DNA of 64,000 nucleotides from Desmodus rotundus (lineage: Eukaryota > Chordata > Mammalia > Chiroptera > Phyllostomidae), in contig NC_071392.1 in assembly GCF_022682495.2 (NCBI RefSeq), forward strand, positions 51,361,459 to 51,425,458, read 5' to 3'. Numbering within the stretch: the first letter of the stretch is position 1; each line of letters begins with the position of its first letter. The position numbers and the translations under genes were made by a program. Positions 34,854-46,338 of the stretch are shown here, piece after piece. The notes under the pieces were generated by a model. That model did not search any database and was not told the DNA's origin. It saw only the letters and a list, made by a program, of their open reading frames with translations.

Positions 34854-35864
34854 TGCATTTGATATGTTTCAATCCATTGTAGTCACTATCCTTTTGATGT
34901 TCTTATTGTGGCATCTCAGGCCAATGGTAGTACTTCCACAATGGTGTCTGTGTCCTTTGGACGTGACCCCAGTTAGTCTTGAGTAGCTTCTTGGATTACC
35001 CTTGCTTTATTCCAGGGAACAAGAAGAGAAGGTATTCCAGACTCATCTTGTACATTTTCTGCTCATACATGGCACAGCTATTTCTCCAAGGAGCCCTGGC
35101 AGTAGGAAATTTTAGTAGGGAATGGTTGCTTTTAGTAGGACATGGATATTGCACAGATGTCATTGCTTCTAAGCCTCTTCTTTAGACAGCTTTTTAACTT
35201 TAGATGTAGTCATACTCATGAAGTGTCTCTGTAGGCAGGCTAGTCATTTGTGACACCTGTCTGTTCCTTTTCAGACAATGCCATGCATGAGGGACTCTCC
35301 CCTGGAGGCAGTTATTTGCCAAAAAGTAAAGCTTCCCTTAGGGATATGCTGTTTCTCTCTGGTGGGTAAATCTTGGCATTTAACCATGAATCTCATCAAG
35401 TTGTAGACAAGGGAAAGGACCACCTAGGGATTTAGAAGGCCAAGTTTCTAGAGAGAGACCTGAGAAACTTACATGGGCTGCAGACTTCCTGCAAACTATC
35501 CCTCTATATTCTCTTGGGCACACAGCCTGATTCCATTGCTGCCTCATCAGAGACCTGAGCAGATGGAGCCATGTACTCACGACTTCTACCTAAATAAAAC
35601 GGCCATTATGTAAAGATCTGGGCTTGAATCCAGTGTGCAAGGGCATATGTGTTATTTGGTCAAATAACCACTGGGGTCTACATTTTTCACATATGCTTCA
35701 TGTTTTAGACTGAAATTTCCCTCCCTTCCAAGTAAGAATTACAAAATACTCATCTTTGAACGCTCCATGAAAACAAAGAAAGATGGCAAGTTCAAACTTT
35801 GGACAGCAGCAAGCTGTATGTTCAAACACTCAAACTTCTAAGTCAATGATTCATAATCATAATA
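34854..35864. other. Mostly unassigned; old L1M piece near 34880-35170
   Basis: 'ggtgtctgtgtcctttggac', 'gtattccagactcatcttgt' and 'tttctccaaggagccctggc' recall the 3' part of very old L1M elements. 35200-35860 is not recognised. No gene called. Confidence 0.45.
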
Positions 35865-36095
35865 ATAACAATGGTTATCACAGAATTATTTATCAGGTGC
35901 CAGTTAAGTAAGAAACAGTGTCTTATTTCCTCGAACAATAGAGCTATGGGGTAGATATCCTTATTATTCCTAATTTATGATGAGGGATCTGAGCATTTTT
36001 GAGACTCAAGCATCATAGCTGTTAAGATGCACTATCAGGGTCTTAAACACAGGTCTGTCTGACTCCAAGGTCTAAGCTCTAAACTATAACTCCTT
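35865..36095 (-). repeat. MIR SINE
   Basis: Reverse MIR blocks: 'tatggggtagatatccttat', 'gatgagggatctgagca', 'aaacacaggtctgtctgact'. Diverged. Confidence 0.7.
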
Positions 36096-37499
36096 TAGAA
36101 AGAAGAAAACAAACATCCTTTTTCCAGTGGGTATGACAGAAGGCAGGAGATGTAAACTGACTACTAGCCTTTAGCTGGAGGGGAGGAGAGATACATAGAC
36201 CAAGTTAACTATGGCACAGTACTTACGGAGCTCTTGCATAGTAAGAAGGTGGAGCTTGATGGTGACAGGATATCACCATGAAGCTCACCATCAAGAACAG
36301 AATATGTAATAGATACCATTCTATTTACATATAAACAACCTTGAGGAAACAATGTGACAAAAGCACTTGATGCTAGGTTTTGATGTTATTTTATACACCA
36401 CAGACCCAAATTTAGCCTAAGCTTTTTATACATGGGTCTATTAAACAGACTCCCGGTGCACTGTGCCAGTGGAATTTTCCTGTATCTACTCTAATAGGCT
36501 ATTCAAATGCAGTGAGGGCTATTTTTGAACATCCTTCATCATTTAAGTGCCATATGTGGTAAAATTTCAAAATTTCAATAACACTTTAGCACTGATTACT
36601 TCTCCTGATGGGAAATTAAATATAAATTTATGCTTAACTATGAATTTTGGATACATAGAGTATTTCATTTACACTGTCCTTAAGGCAGAGGACAGACAGA
36701 TTGCAGTTATCCTGAGAGATTTTTTTCTAAGTTTCTTCTGTTTGCACTGCAATAATGTTCTCACAGTTCTTTTGAAATTAGTTTTTATCTTTTTTATGCT
36801 TTTAAAACATCTCATTCTACAAACAATGACAAAGTACTTTAAACAGCACCTAAAACATGGCTGCACAAAGTCCAGATGTGGATTAAAACATGCTTATTAC
36901 TTCTGAATATTTCAACAGGAAGGCAACCATCCCAGATTTTTTAAATGTGGAAATTTCTTTATTACGGAAACTCTCCAACACACACGAGTACAGGTAACAA
37001 TATAATGAAAAGTCATATATATACCCATCACCCAGCTTCTGCCATTTTTGTGTCACCTCTCCATCCCATTCTCACCAGAATTTTTAAAGAGGCATTCTTT
37101 GAGCAAAATAAACCTTACATTGGAATACCAGTGATGTCTGAAATTTGATACTTTATCACAGCATTATGTGAGTGACAGTAATTCCTTCAGACTTCTATCT
37201 TGTGGTACAAATCACAAGGCATCGCAAATCAAGAGCATCTGCTCAATTTTGAAACTACTCTAGATAGTAACTCATACTTGCAACAAATCAAGATATGAAA
37301 GTGCTAATTGCTAGCGAGTCAGCTCTAGGCAATCTTTTTTTCATACATTTACCACATTCACATGAAAATCCAAAGTCCAAGATGAAAGGGGTGGTCTAAA
37401 GCTAATTCAGTACACAACGTGAAAGCTATGTCTCAAATCAGGAAAACAAATAGTCTATATTACGCCGTGCCAGAGTTGAGACCACAGATCCAAATTTTA
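36096..37499. other. Unassigned non-coding DNA
   Basis: A 119-codon open stretch (36547-36906, plus) is AT-driven and rich in Leu/Phe with no recognised similarity. 36950-37150 ('tatacccatcacccagcttc') looks like an old LINE 3' fragment. Confidence 0.45.
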
Positions 37500-37710
37500 C
37501 TTATCCTCATTACCTCCATCATAACCATTTACTGCCGATCTACTCTAGCCTACAATCCTGTGCTAAGCACTTTATATATCAGCACTTTTATCAATTTGCA
37601 GATGAAGAAACAGAGGCTTATAAAGATTACATTACTTGTTCAGTAGACTCTACATTATAAACCAAGTCCTTCTGACTTCAGTCTGTATTCTCTTCCCTGT
37701 AATACACTTG
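37500..37710 (-). repeat. MIR SINE
   Basis: Reverse MIR: 'ctgtgctaagcactttatat', 'tttgcagatgaagaaacaga', 'ggcttataaagattacat', 'ccaagtccttctgact'. Confidence 0.8.
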
Positions 37711-40700
37711 GGTCCCAAGTAATATTGATCCAAATATCAATTATATGAATACACACACAAGTATAGAATCCACACCGATTCTGAAACCATTAGGTATTAA
37801 TGAATGGAATGATAAGTACCTGTGTGATATCTGGTTAAAATCTGAGACTATTAGGTCCTTTAACAACTTCCTAACTTTTTTTATGACTCCTTAAAAAGAG
37901 CGAGTAAATCAAGGAGCTGAAGCCATGTCAGTCTGTATATTGGGCTCCACACCCTTTATTGCACCTCAGACCACCTTAGATTTTAAGAAACAGCTCTGGG
38001 TGCCAGTGTTTCCTACAGCAAGAGGGACACAAGGTTTAGCAGTTCTGACTGTTCAGTGCCATCACAAACAGCATTGACACCAATCTGGAAGTGCTTCAGA
38101 GGAAGTGCTTCCAGGGGAAAATAAAGGCTTAAACTTCCTGAATTATATAACTGGTAGGTAATTCCATGTATTTAAAGACCCTCTGATAGTTAAACAACAA
38201 TATGTACTGAAATTAACTGAAAAGGTATTTGGAGAGACTCTTAACAGTTAACTAATGAAAACTTGGAAAAGAGAAAGCACTACATTATAACCTGAGCTAT
38301 TTATTCACTGGGGCTGGGAAATGCATATCGGAGTCCTCTATGTTTAATTCCTTTTAAAAATTTTAACATATTTCTCAAACAATAAAAAAGCCTGAAAGTG
38401 GTGCAGTAATGACCCTGCTTTGATATACTAGAACATCAGGATATATATATGGCTCAGTATCCTTGGCCCATTCTAAAAGGAAATCTTCATAATTATTGTG
38501 ACTGCCAACTATTCTCGTTCTCTAAGTCCTAAATGATATTTATTCTAACATAAAGCCCCAAAATAGTCTTGAGTAATCAGTTAGGCTTTTCGGCTTCAAA
38601 ATTCTGAACTTTAAAACAGTTTATTAATTACCATTAACTCTCATTTTCTATAGTATCTTCCATCTTATCTCACATAGTCTTTTCCTCTCGACTTTGGGTC
38701 CGCACCATTCTCTCAGACGCCTACACATGATTATCCTTATTATCTTAAATCTTTTCCACTGAATTTGGTTTCCACGATATTTTTTTAAAAAGCAAAGGGA
38801 ACTCTAGGTATATGTATAATTATTATTCTGCTCTTCCTCTCTTGGTGAACTGATCTGGGGAAGCACAGGGCACTACAATTTATGATTTTCTAAAAGTCTT
38901 CTGTATGTGCCAGACCACATCAAAATGGACCTGTCAAAATGTAAAACTCATTTTTCCCACTTAATATGCCACACACACATTCCCGACCTTATTCAGTGCC
39001 TAGCTAGTCAACTGTCCAATTAAGGGAAGCTACACTGGACTAATTGTTATAAGTTTTTATGATCAGGAAAAAAAACCAAATATTTTCAGAAAATCTGTGA
39101 GAAATAGTTTTGAATCTAAACACTATTACTTCTTTTTTTAATGATTAAGATGGTAAATTTAATGGCATGTACTTTGACCACAACAAAAATTTAAATAATT
39201 TTTAATTTTAATAACTTTGTTATAAGTCAACAATATCATAAGTGATTTTTCATTCAGTTGACTTCAAGACACAGAGAAGAAAGACAAAGAAAAAAACATT
39301 TCAATTATAGCCTACATCAGATAAATATATTGGAATCAATTGACTCTCTTAAATTTTCACAGATTACTTCTTGATTGTCAAACCATTAGTATAAAGAACA
39401 GTTGTGATACTAAATTTCACATGTATTTTACTGAGGTGTTTCTGAAAATGTTAAAATTTAATTGAAAATTCCACAAGTATCTGAAGCTCAATACTCTCCT
39501 CCACACCCTCTCCTGGCCCCTTAAAATCCACTGCCTTGTAGATATTCAATCAAATGAAACTGGAATAGTAAGAAAGCCTACTAAAAGTAGGTGTGTCCAT
39601 TCTCTACATTTTAGAATGAAAAGCATCATAATTTGTTATTAATCAAATTCTAATTTCAATTATTGTTGGTTAATTGATACCAAAGTCATTACAACTAAAC
39701 ATTAAGATAGAAATCAGGTGATCTGAGATTCAGACCATGTAAAATGCAGTGTGAGCAGACGCTCTGTAAAGAATGACTGGTGTCCCTTTCCGGAATAAGT
39801 AAGTATAGTAAACACATAACTCTTGGTTAGGTGTGGTCTAGCTGCCAGATCATGTCTACCTCTTACACCAACACTTACCCATTTCTGAATCTCACCAATT
39901 CCTCACTACATCTCTCCTTCCCACATGTGCCTTTATCCTCAACTCAGGTTGATGTGACTAAGCTTATGCAGGGGGTAAGGATGACTGTTTTATATACACT
40001 ATTTGGTAGCTTTTTAAAGTAACAGAATGTTTAATGGCTTTACTGCTAAACTATGTCAACCTAAACCTGGCATCAAAACTACTGCATCTAAACCAAAGAG
40101 GTCATGTCAAATGTCACATATTCTTGTCATTGTCTGAGTCATCACAACAATCTTATAGAATACTGTTTCTGCCTGACCTGAAGATGAACTTTCACTAAAT
40201 AAAATTATTCCTCTAAGAATAAAAGCCTTGTACTTGTTTGTTATACAGTAGTTTATATTGTATAGCTCTCAGTTATTAAATGAGAATAAGAAAGTTCCGT
40301 TTTGGAGAGACACACCAACCTGACCCAACATTACTCAATGCCAGTTTTGTGTGCCCAGAAAGGGTACCTGTGAACACATAATTACAAATGTTGGACTCTG
40401 TCACAGGCAAGATTTTAGGGTTCACTTAAACCAATTCAATGGATGGAAATCACAATCACAAGCAGAATGAGTAAAAAATAAAAAGCTATTCTATTGGGTT
40501 CTTACTACTTGGGATAAACTTTCCAAGGACAGCATCATACAGGGTTCCAAAGGGTACTTTATCTCAAACAACTTTGACAGAGTATTAAAATGCTCTGGGA
40601 AATTAAGTTAGAGAATTCAAAACATAGTTCCATTAAGAACTAAGATACTGAGGTCAAAGATGCATGTGAAAGGGTAAAAAAATGTGTCATAAAATGTAAG

Positions 40701-40894
40701 AGTAGAAAAAGCTATACCCTAGCGTAAAATATGATTTTATATAAAAGATTTTTAAATATCTGTTACTATGTTAATACATTAATATCATAAGTCAACATTC
40801 AACTATTTTACTGACAGCTGTATATGTATATACCCAGGGCAAAAAAAGGATTGAGAGTGAATCTTCTTACTGGTTGCCTTATATCCAGAATAAC
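37711..40894. other. Unassigned non-coding DNA
   Basis: 3.2 kb, AT-rich, without a repeat or gene that I can name. No open frame above about 65 codons. Confidence 0.55.
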
Positions 40895-41032
40895 ATGACA
40901 ACTATCACTATCATCATTTTAGAGAGGGCAAAACATACCACAAGCTACTTAATGAAGGTGGAGGAATCAATACCTGGGTGAATCTGTGTCCAAAGCCCAG
41001 AGTGGTCTTTCCTTTAACCATAAGAGCTCTCC
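40895..41032 (-). repeat. MIR fragment
   Basis: 'catcattttagagagggcaa', 'caatacctgggtgaatctgt' and 'gtccaaagcccagagtgg' follow the reverse MIR order. Short and diverged. Confidence 0.55.
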
Positions 41033-41489
41033 CCACTATTTTTTCCATTACTTGCTGCTAGCGCTAAGATACAAAGTCTCCTCTGACTCCCATCCCAAGC
41101 TCACAATTTCCAAGTAAAAATTATCCCACCTGAGAGAGAATAATGTACAAATTATGGAAGCCCAACACCTCCTTCTTGTTGATTCTGCTCTCATAAGTGT
41201 GAAAGGGTCCCAAAAATGGAGAAATACTTTAAAGTTGCCCAAGTCCTTATCATCTTTCTCCTATCTTACTGACAAGAAGCCCACAACCAAACTGCAGGCA
41301 GTCCCACTCAACTGCTGATACAGGCAGTTGTACTCAGGATGCCCTTGTACCACCTCCATTCTTCTGTTCACTGCCCTGACACTGGAGGTCCCTCCATTCA
41401 ACTTTCTTTGCGTTCTTCCCCTGCACATATTTCCAGCCTCATGAAGGGCACCTTCTCAAGCATGTTTTTGAGTGGAAGGAGAAATGACC
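41033..41489. other. Unassigned non-coding DNA
   Basis: No element or gene recognised. Contains a 64-codon minus-strand open stretch of no evident meaning. Confidence 0.5.
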
Positions 41490-41722
41490 TTGGGGCCAAA
41501 TGACCTTGGAGTCTAATGACCTTGATTCAAATTTGGTTTCTCCCACTGCAGGGTCTGTGAGATCTTGATCCATTACTTAAGCTCTCTGTATCTTACTTCA
41601 GTAATAGACGAAGCGGGAATGCTTACATCACAGCTGATTAAATAAGGGCATGTGTTTTTACCCATGTTGAGGATAGTGTCTGGCATATTCTAAGCCCCAA
41701 TGACTATTAAAGCTGGATCTCC
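41490..41722 (+). repeat. MIR SINE
   Basis: Forward MIR: 'gaccttgattcaaatttggt', 'gtgagatcttgatccattac', 'aagctctctgtatcttactt', 'gtgtctggcatattctaagc'. A GACCTTG-containing phrase is repeated at 41485-41525 just before it. Confidence 0.7.
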
Positions 41723-41734
41723 TTTATTGTACTT

Positions 41735-41850
41735 ATCTCCTCTTGCAATTGCTTATGAACCTGCATTATCTCTAAATAGCTTCTCTTTATATCTTACAAA
41801 ATGCCTAGCACATAGTAGGTACTTAATAAATATACTGGCTAAATTATATA
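41735..41850 (+). repeat. L2-like 3' fragment
   Basis: 'aaaatgcctagcacatagta' followed by 'ggtacttaataaatatact' is the L2/MIR-type 3' phrase; upstream text suggests L2. Confidence 0.5.
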
Positions 41851-42175
41851 AATGAAAGGCTTTCTAGAGGAAAGAAACTATAAAGCATCTCAAACATTTC
41901 ATTATATTTGTATTTTTAGAAGAATCTATCCCACTCTAGTAAAACAAAATCTATTCTCTCAGTGTAGGAATGTACCACTAAATTGCTCTGACATTCTTTG
42001 AGAAAAAAAGCTCCAGGAACTCCCAAGGCGCTCTAATGAACTTGTGTTCTAAGGGAGTAAGCACTCAGCACCAAAGGATAACAGGCAGTGTTCCTGGTTT
42101 GCTGTTACATTTAATCAAGAAAAAACAACAAAACAAACAAGCAAGCAAAAGATGGCCAAAGACATTAAAATTAAG

Positions 42176-42415
42176 AACTAACTGACAGTAACCAGAGGGG
42201 AGGTGGGAAGGGGATAATGGGGGGAAAAGGGTGAAGGGTTTACAGGAACAACTATAAAGGACACATGGACAAAAACGAGGGCGGGTAGAAACGGGAGGGA
42301 GGTGGGGATGGTTGAGGTGGTAAGGAATGGGAGGCAGAGGCAGAAAACTGCACTTGAACAACAATAACATCCAGAAGTATTTAATCTCAAAAAAAAGAAA
42401 AAATATTAAGGGACC
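42176..42415 (+). mobile_element. 5'-truncated L1 with short 3' extra
   Basis: L1 3' end ('actataaaggacacatggac', G-rich tract, 'ctgcacttgaacaacaataa'), then about 20 non-L1 bases (42370-42390), then 'caaaaaaaagaaaaaat'. The extra bases before the tail may be a short 3' transduction. Target duplication is weak (attaag on both sides). Confidence 0.75.
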
Positions 42416-42544
42416 AGTAATTTGCCCTTTACTGCTATCTGTTCTGTCACAGGAGCCTCCATAAAAACAGCAAGTATTAATTTGGTGCATTATTTATAGT
42501 TTCCCTTTGGAAAGAAGAATTCCACATTAGATCCTATTTGGTAA

Positions 42545-43190
42545 CATATTTTCATTAATTTTCATTTCTTCATCCACTAACATTTGTGAAGTACCCACTA
42601 AGTGCCAGGTACTTAAAACTGGGGATACAGTAGTGAACACACAGTCAAAAATTCTTTCCCAAAGCTTATATGCAACTGGGTAGAGAAACAATAAGATGAG
42701 TAAGTAAAGTAAGTGGTGTGTTAGATGGTAGAAATGCTCAAAATGCAATAAGGGACCCAGAAAGAAGAAAAATTGAGTGAAGAGAGGGGTAGGGTGGTAG
42801 GAAATGAGGTCAAAGAGATAAGGAGGAGTCAGATCCCGAGGGCCTTTGGGACATGGTGATAACAATAGCTCTTACCCCAATGAGATGGAAAGCCATTGGA
42901 GGGTATTGATCAGAGACCTGACACACTCTGACCATAGCACTCTGGTGGTCCTGTGGAGAACAGATTGAAATGGGCAAGGGCAGAAGCAGGAAGCCACTTG
43001 GGGGTACTAGTTCCATAACCCAGTGACAGATGAAGGTGGCCTAGATCAGACAGAGTGGTGAAGAGCGATCAAATTCCAGGTATGTTCTGAAAGTAGAGCT
43101 GACATGATTTATTGATGGACTGGATATGAGGCAAGAGAGAGAGGAGTCTAGGATGACAAAGTTTCTGCCAGATCTGTACACTGGATATAT
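42545..43190 (+). repeat. Ancient interspersed repeat, long copy
   Basis: 'acccactaagtgccaggtac', 'ggggatacagtagtgaacac', 'tgtgttagatggtagaaatg', 'ggtaggaaatgaggtcaaag', 'ggagtcagatcccgagggcc', 'gatggaaagccattggaggg', 'ttgatggactggatatgagg'. Same family and order as 22495-24190. Confidence 0.6.
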
Positions 43191-43497
43191 ATATGATCCC
43201 AGTGAACTCCAAGCTCCTGCCAAGCTCCTCTTCTGATATCCCCAATACACTTTCCCAAAACACACCATCTTCTCTTAATCCTATAACCTAGCTCTTTGGG
43301 GGACAGTAAGCCACGCTGATTGTTTGTCTACCTCAGATCAGACATTGTTCCAAGGCCTTTGTGTGTGCATAATCCACACTAAAAATGGACTAGTGATTAT
43401 TAGCCCATTTTATGGTAAAGATACTTAAGGCTCAGCAGAGGTAGGTGATCAGCCTAAAGCTGGACAGAGAAGGTAGCACATCTAAAGGCGGGTACCA
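43191..43497. other. Unassigned; weak MIR-like text
   Basis: 43340-43490 has 'agcccattttatggtaaaga', faintly like a reverse MIR. Not firm. Confidence 0.35.
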
Positions 43498-43711
43498 CCC
43501 AGGATGGTGTGGCTCAGTGGATTGAATGCTGGCCTGCAGACCAAAGGGTCACTGGCTCAGTTTCTGGTCAGGGCACATGCCTGTGTTGCGAGTAGGGACC
43601 CCAGTAGGGGCGTGCAAAAGTCAACCAATTGATGTTTCTCTCCCTCTCTTTCTCTCCCCTTTCCCCTCTCTCTAGAAATAATGAAATAAAATCTTTACAA
43701 AAATAAATAAT
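43498..43711 (+). mobile_element. VES-type SINE
   Basis: 'ggtgtggctcagtggattga', 'ccaaagggtcactggctcag', 'ccagtaggggcgtgcaaaag', TC-rich 3' part and 'aaataaaatcttta' tail. Target duplication aaaggcgggtacc (43484-43496) and aaagggggggtacc (43712-43725). Confidence 0.95.
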
Positions 43712-44433
43712 AAAGGGGGGGTACCTGTTCTAATCCAGCAGTTTGCTGCCAGGAGGGAAGGCCAGGCCAGTATTGCCACTTCTTTATATTTCTCTAGGGA
43801 AATATGAACTGCAGATTATGTAAAATCTCCTGATAGTTAAATGTGTAGTTTTGAAAAACTAACACTAAATGGGCTAAACAAACACACCTGCATTCTGAAT
43901 TTCACCTAAGAGCAGTCCCTCTGAGCAAGATGGAGAAGTCAACATTGCTAATTTTAAATTCTTTCTAGATTTTTTTATTAGCAATATTTTTTCAAATGAT
44001 CATCCTAGGTGATGCAGAGACATTCCAAGAATCTAGGAAAGCCTTCACAGAGACATGAATGAGTCAAAAAAAAAAAGTAAAAATTTTAAGACTGACTTCT
44101 AGGCCACTGGAGTGGTATGTGTGACATAACCAAATGTACCAAAGGTAAAGAACCCAAATGGCATTTTCCCTCTAGGAGAGAAACTTGCCAAGTGAAACTA
44201 GGCAGGAAGACTATGAATGGACAGAGAGGAGCAGCTCTCCTACACCTTCGACATTAATTGTCATTCATTTCTACACAGTGTCTTAAATATAGTTTTGATA
44301 TACTCTATTCGACTTAAGTTGCTTAAAAGGATTCTTTGTAATTTTTCAAGTGGTTGAATTGTGATTAATTTTTAGTTATTTTCTAATTCTTTGGCATGTG
44401 GAGAGCATGTGGTCTGTGTGATTTCTTTTCTCA
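43712..44433. other. Unassigned non-coding DNA
   Basis: No recognised element or gene. Confidence 0.5.
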
Positions 44434-44435
44434 TA

Positions 44436-45027
44436 GAGTAGTCCCCCCTTATCCATTATTCTGTTTTCTACAGTTTCAGTTACTATTTGTTAATCATAGT
44501 CCAAAAATATTAAATGAAAAATTCCAGAAATAAACAATTGATAAGATTTAAATTGCACACCGTTCTGAGCAGCATGATGAAACCTCGCCTAGGACATGAA
44601 TCATCCTTTTGTCCAGCATCTTCAAGCTAAACATGCTCCCTGACCATTAGTCACTTACCAGAAATCTCTTAAAGTATCAGTGTTTCTGCTCATATAACCC
44701 TTATTTACTTAATAAGTCTCATTCACATTACTTCAGCTAATCACATGGACACTTTATTATTTAATATTATCACAAGAAGAAGAGTGATTATAGTATAATA
44801 AGATATGTTTAGAGAGAGACCACACACATAAGTTTTATTATAATTGTTCTATTTTATTATTAGTTATTGTTGGTAATCTCTTAACTGTGCTTAATTTATA
44901 AATTAAACTTTATCATAGGTATGTATAAGAAAAAACATAATATATATAGCATTTAGTACCTCTGAGATTTCAGGCATCCACTAGGACCTTGGAATGTATT
45001 TAATTCTCCATAAGGAAGCAACTGCTG
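44436..45027. mobile_element. Tigger1-type DNA transposon, internally deleted
   Basis: A 592-bp element flanked by TA (44434-44435 and 45028-45029). The left end has 'gagtagtcccccct tatcc', then 'aattccagaaataaacaatt' and 'ttgcacaccgttctgagcag'; the right end has 'ataaattaaactttatcata', 'gtttcaggcatccactag'-like text and 'gaagcaactgctg'. These are the two ends of Tigger1/MER2 with the transposase removed. Confidence 0.85.
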
Positions 45028-45339
45028 TAATATATTCCTGAAAACAGAATTACTGAATCAAAGGGCAAAAACATTTTTAAGGACTGCACTCCCAACCAGC
45101 AAATTGGGAGAGTAACCTTTTGATCTGACCCTCATAAAGAAGTAATGACTTGTTTTTATTTTCTTTCCTCTTTGAGAGGCTAATAAACTAAGAGATGAAA
45201 ATCCAATTTAAATGTGTTTCGTTTATTACCAATTAATCTGACCTTTTACATATCTTTCTAAATTATATTTACTGCTTCTTTTAAGAACTATCTAAGCCAG
45301 CCATTAGTCCATCTCCTGCTAGACTATTTTAAATGTTTC

Positions 45340-45392
45340 ACATTAATTTTAAAGAATTCACATTAATTTTAAAGAAGTCACTTTAATTTATA
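45340..45392 (+). repeat. Short tandem duplication
   Basis: 'cacattaattttaaagaa' occurs at 45340-45357 and 45360-45377, followed by a third, diverged 'cactttaatttataag'. Confidence 0.8.
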
Positions 45393-45407
45393 AGACCTTT
45401 TGATGTA

Positions 45408-45631
45408 CAGGTGACCCTTGAACAACTTGAGATTAGGGGCACCAACCTCTCTCGCAGTCAAAAATCCAAGTATAACTACAGTTGGCCCTCACCCTCAGCA
45501 AACTCAGATTCCCAGCCACAGAGCTGACTCTTGAACAACATGGGTTTGAACTGCAAGGGTCAATTGGCAAAAAATATCCATGTAAAAGTGGACCCACATA
45601 ATTCATGCCCATGTAATTCAAAGATAAACTG
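45408..45631. mobile_element. Composite Tigger2-type element
   Basis: Flanked by TA (45406-45407, 45632-45633). Left end 'caggtgacccttgaacaact', and 'gagctgactcttgaacaaca' at 45521-45540 repeats the same terminal phrase, with 'cagttggccctcaccctcag' between. The right part reads 'ccatgtaaaagtggaccca'. Two related termini suggest one element inserted in another. Confidence 0.65.
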
Positions 45632-45633
45632 TA

Positions 45634-46261
45634 GTGGGGAAAAAACTCGCATGTTGTAAATGATATATTTTAATTATTATTTTATTATATTATTTATTAT
45701 AGTATATTGTTTTATTTTAATATATTAATTAATACATTTTAAACAAACTTACATTTAAAATTCTATGCGATCGAAACTCTGGTTGTTTTGTTGCTTTCAT
45801 GCTTAGAAAATGCATCCTCTTCACAGATTCAGTTATATATTCACCTTTAATTATTACCATCTTACCTGCTTTCATTTTTACATTTAATCCATTTCAAAAT
45901 TTTTTTATGCTATAAGATGATGACTTACATAATCACTGACTTCCCTATTAGCTACTTTTCCTTTGACTGACTATTGGCGAGTATGTCTTTCATATATTTT
46001 CAGAGTGCTTCCCTTTACCATAGTGATGGTTCCATGAAGGGTCTGCCTTTTTCTGGGGTTTGTTTTCTGATCTAATCTGTGTATAGATTTTTGAACAAAT
46101 GCCCCATTGTTTTAATTATTTTATGTTTATATTAAATATGAAGGTGAGTCCTCTGATAGTAGTCCTCTGATTCTTCTGACAAAAGAATCCAAAATATTCA
46201 TACATACTCTTACCTGATAATGTTCTGCCAAGATTTTTTAAAATTGAGATTAAGTTGGGAA
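45634..46261. other. Unassigned, very AT-rich DNA
   Basis: 45660-45740 is almost pure A/T. No gene or repeat family recognised. Confidence 0.5.
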
Positions 46262-46271
46262 GTGCTGCCAT

Positions 46272-46328
46272 ATTTACTTTTTAATAGTTATTTATTGTAT
46301 TTTTTCCATTACCATTTATCCCCCTCAT
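46272..46328 (-). mobile_element. Very short 5'-truncated LINE insertion
   Basis: About 57 bp with 'gtattttttccattaccatt' and 'tatccccct', the same LINE 3' end as at 33950-34000. Target duplication gtgctgccat at 46262-46271 and 46329-46338, extendable with mismatches. Confidence 0.75.
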
Positions 46329-46338
46329 GTGCTGCCAT

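Noticed and set aside
36547..36906. 119-codon open frame on the plus strand
   Set aside because: AT-driven, Leu/Phe/Lys-rich, with no recognised similarity; its reverse strand is also partly open, typical of low-complexity chance.
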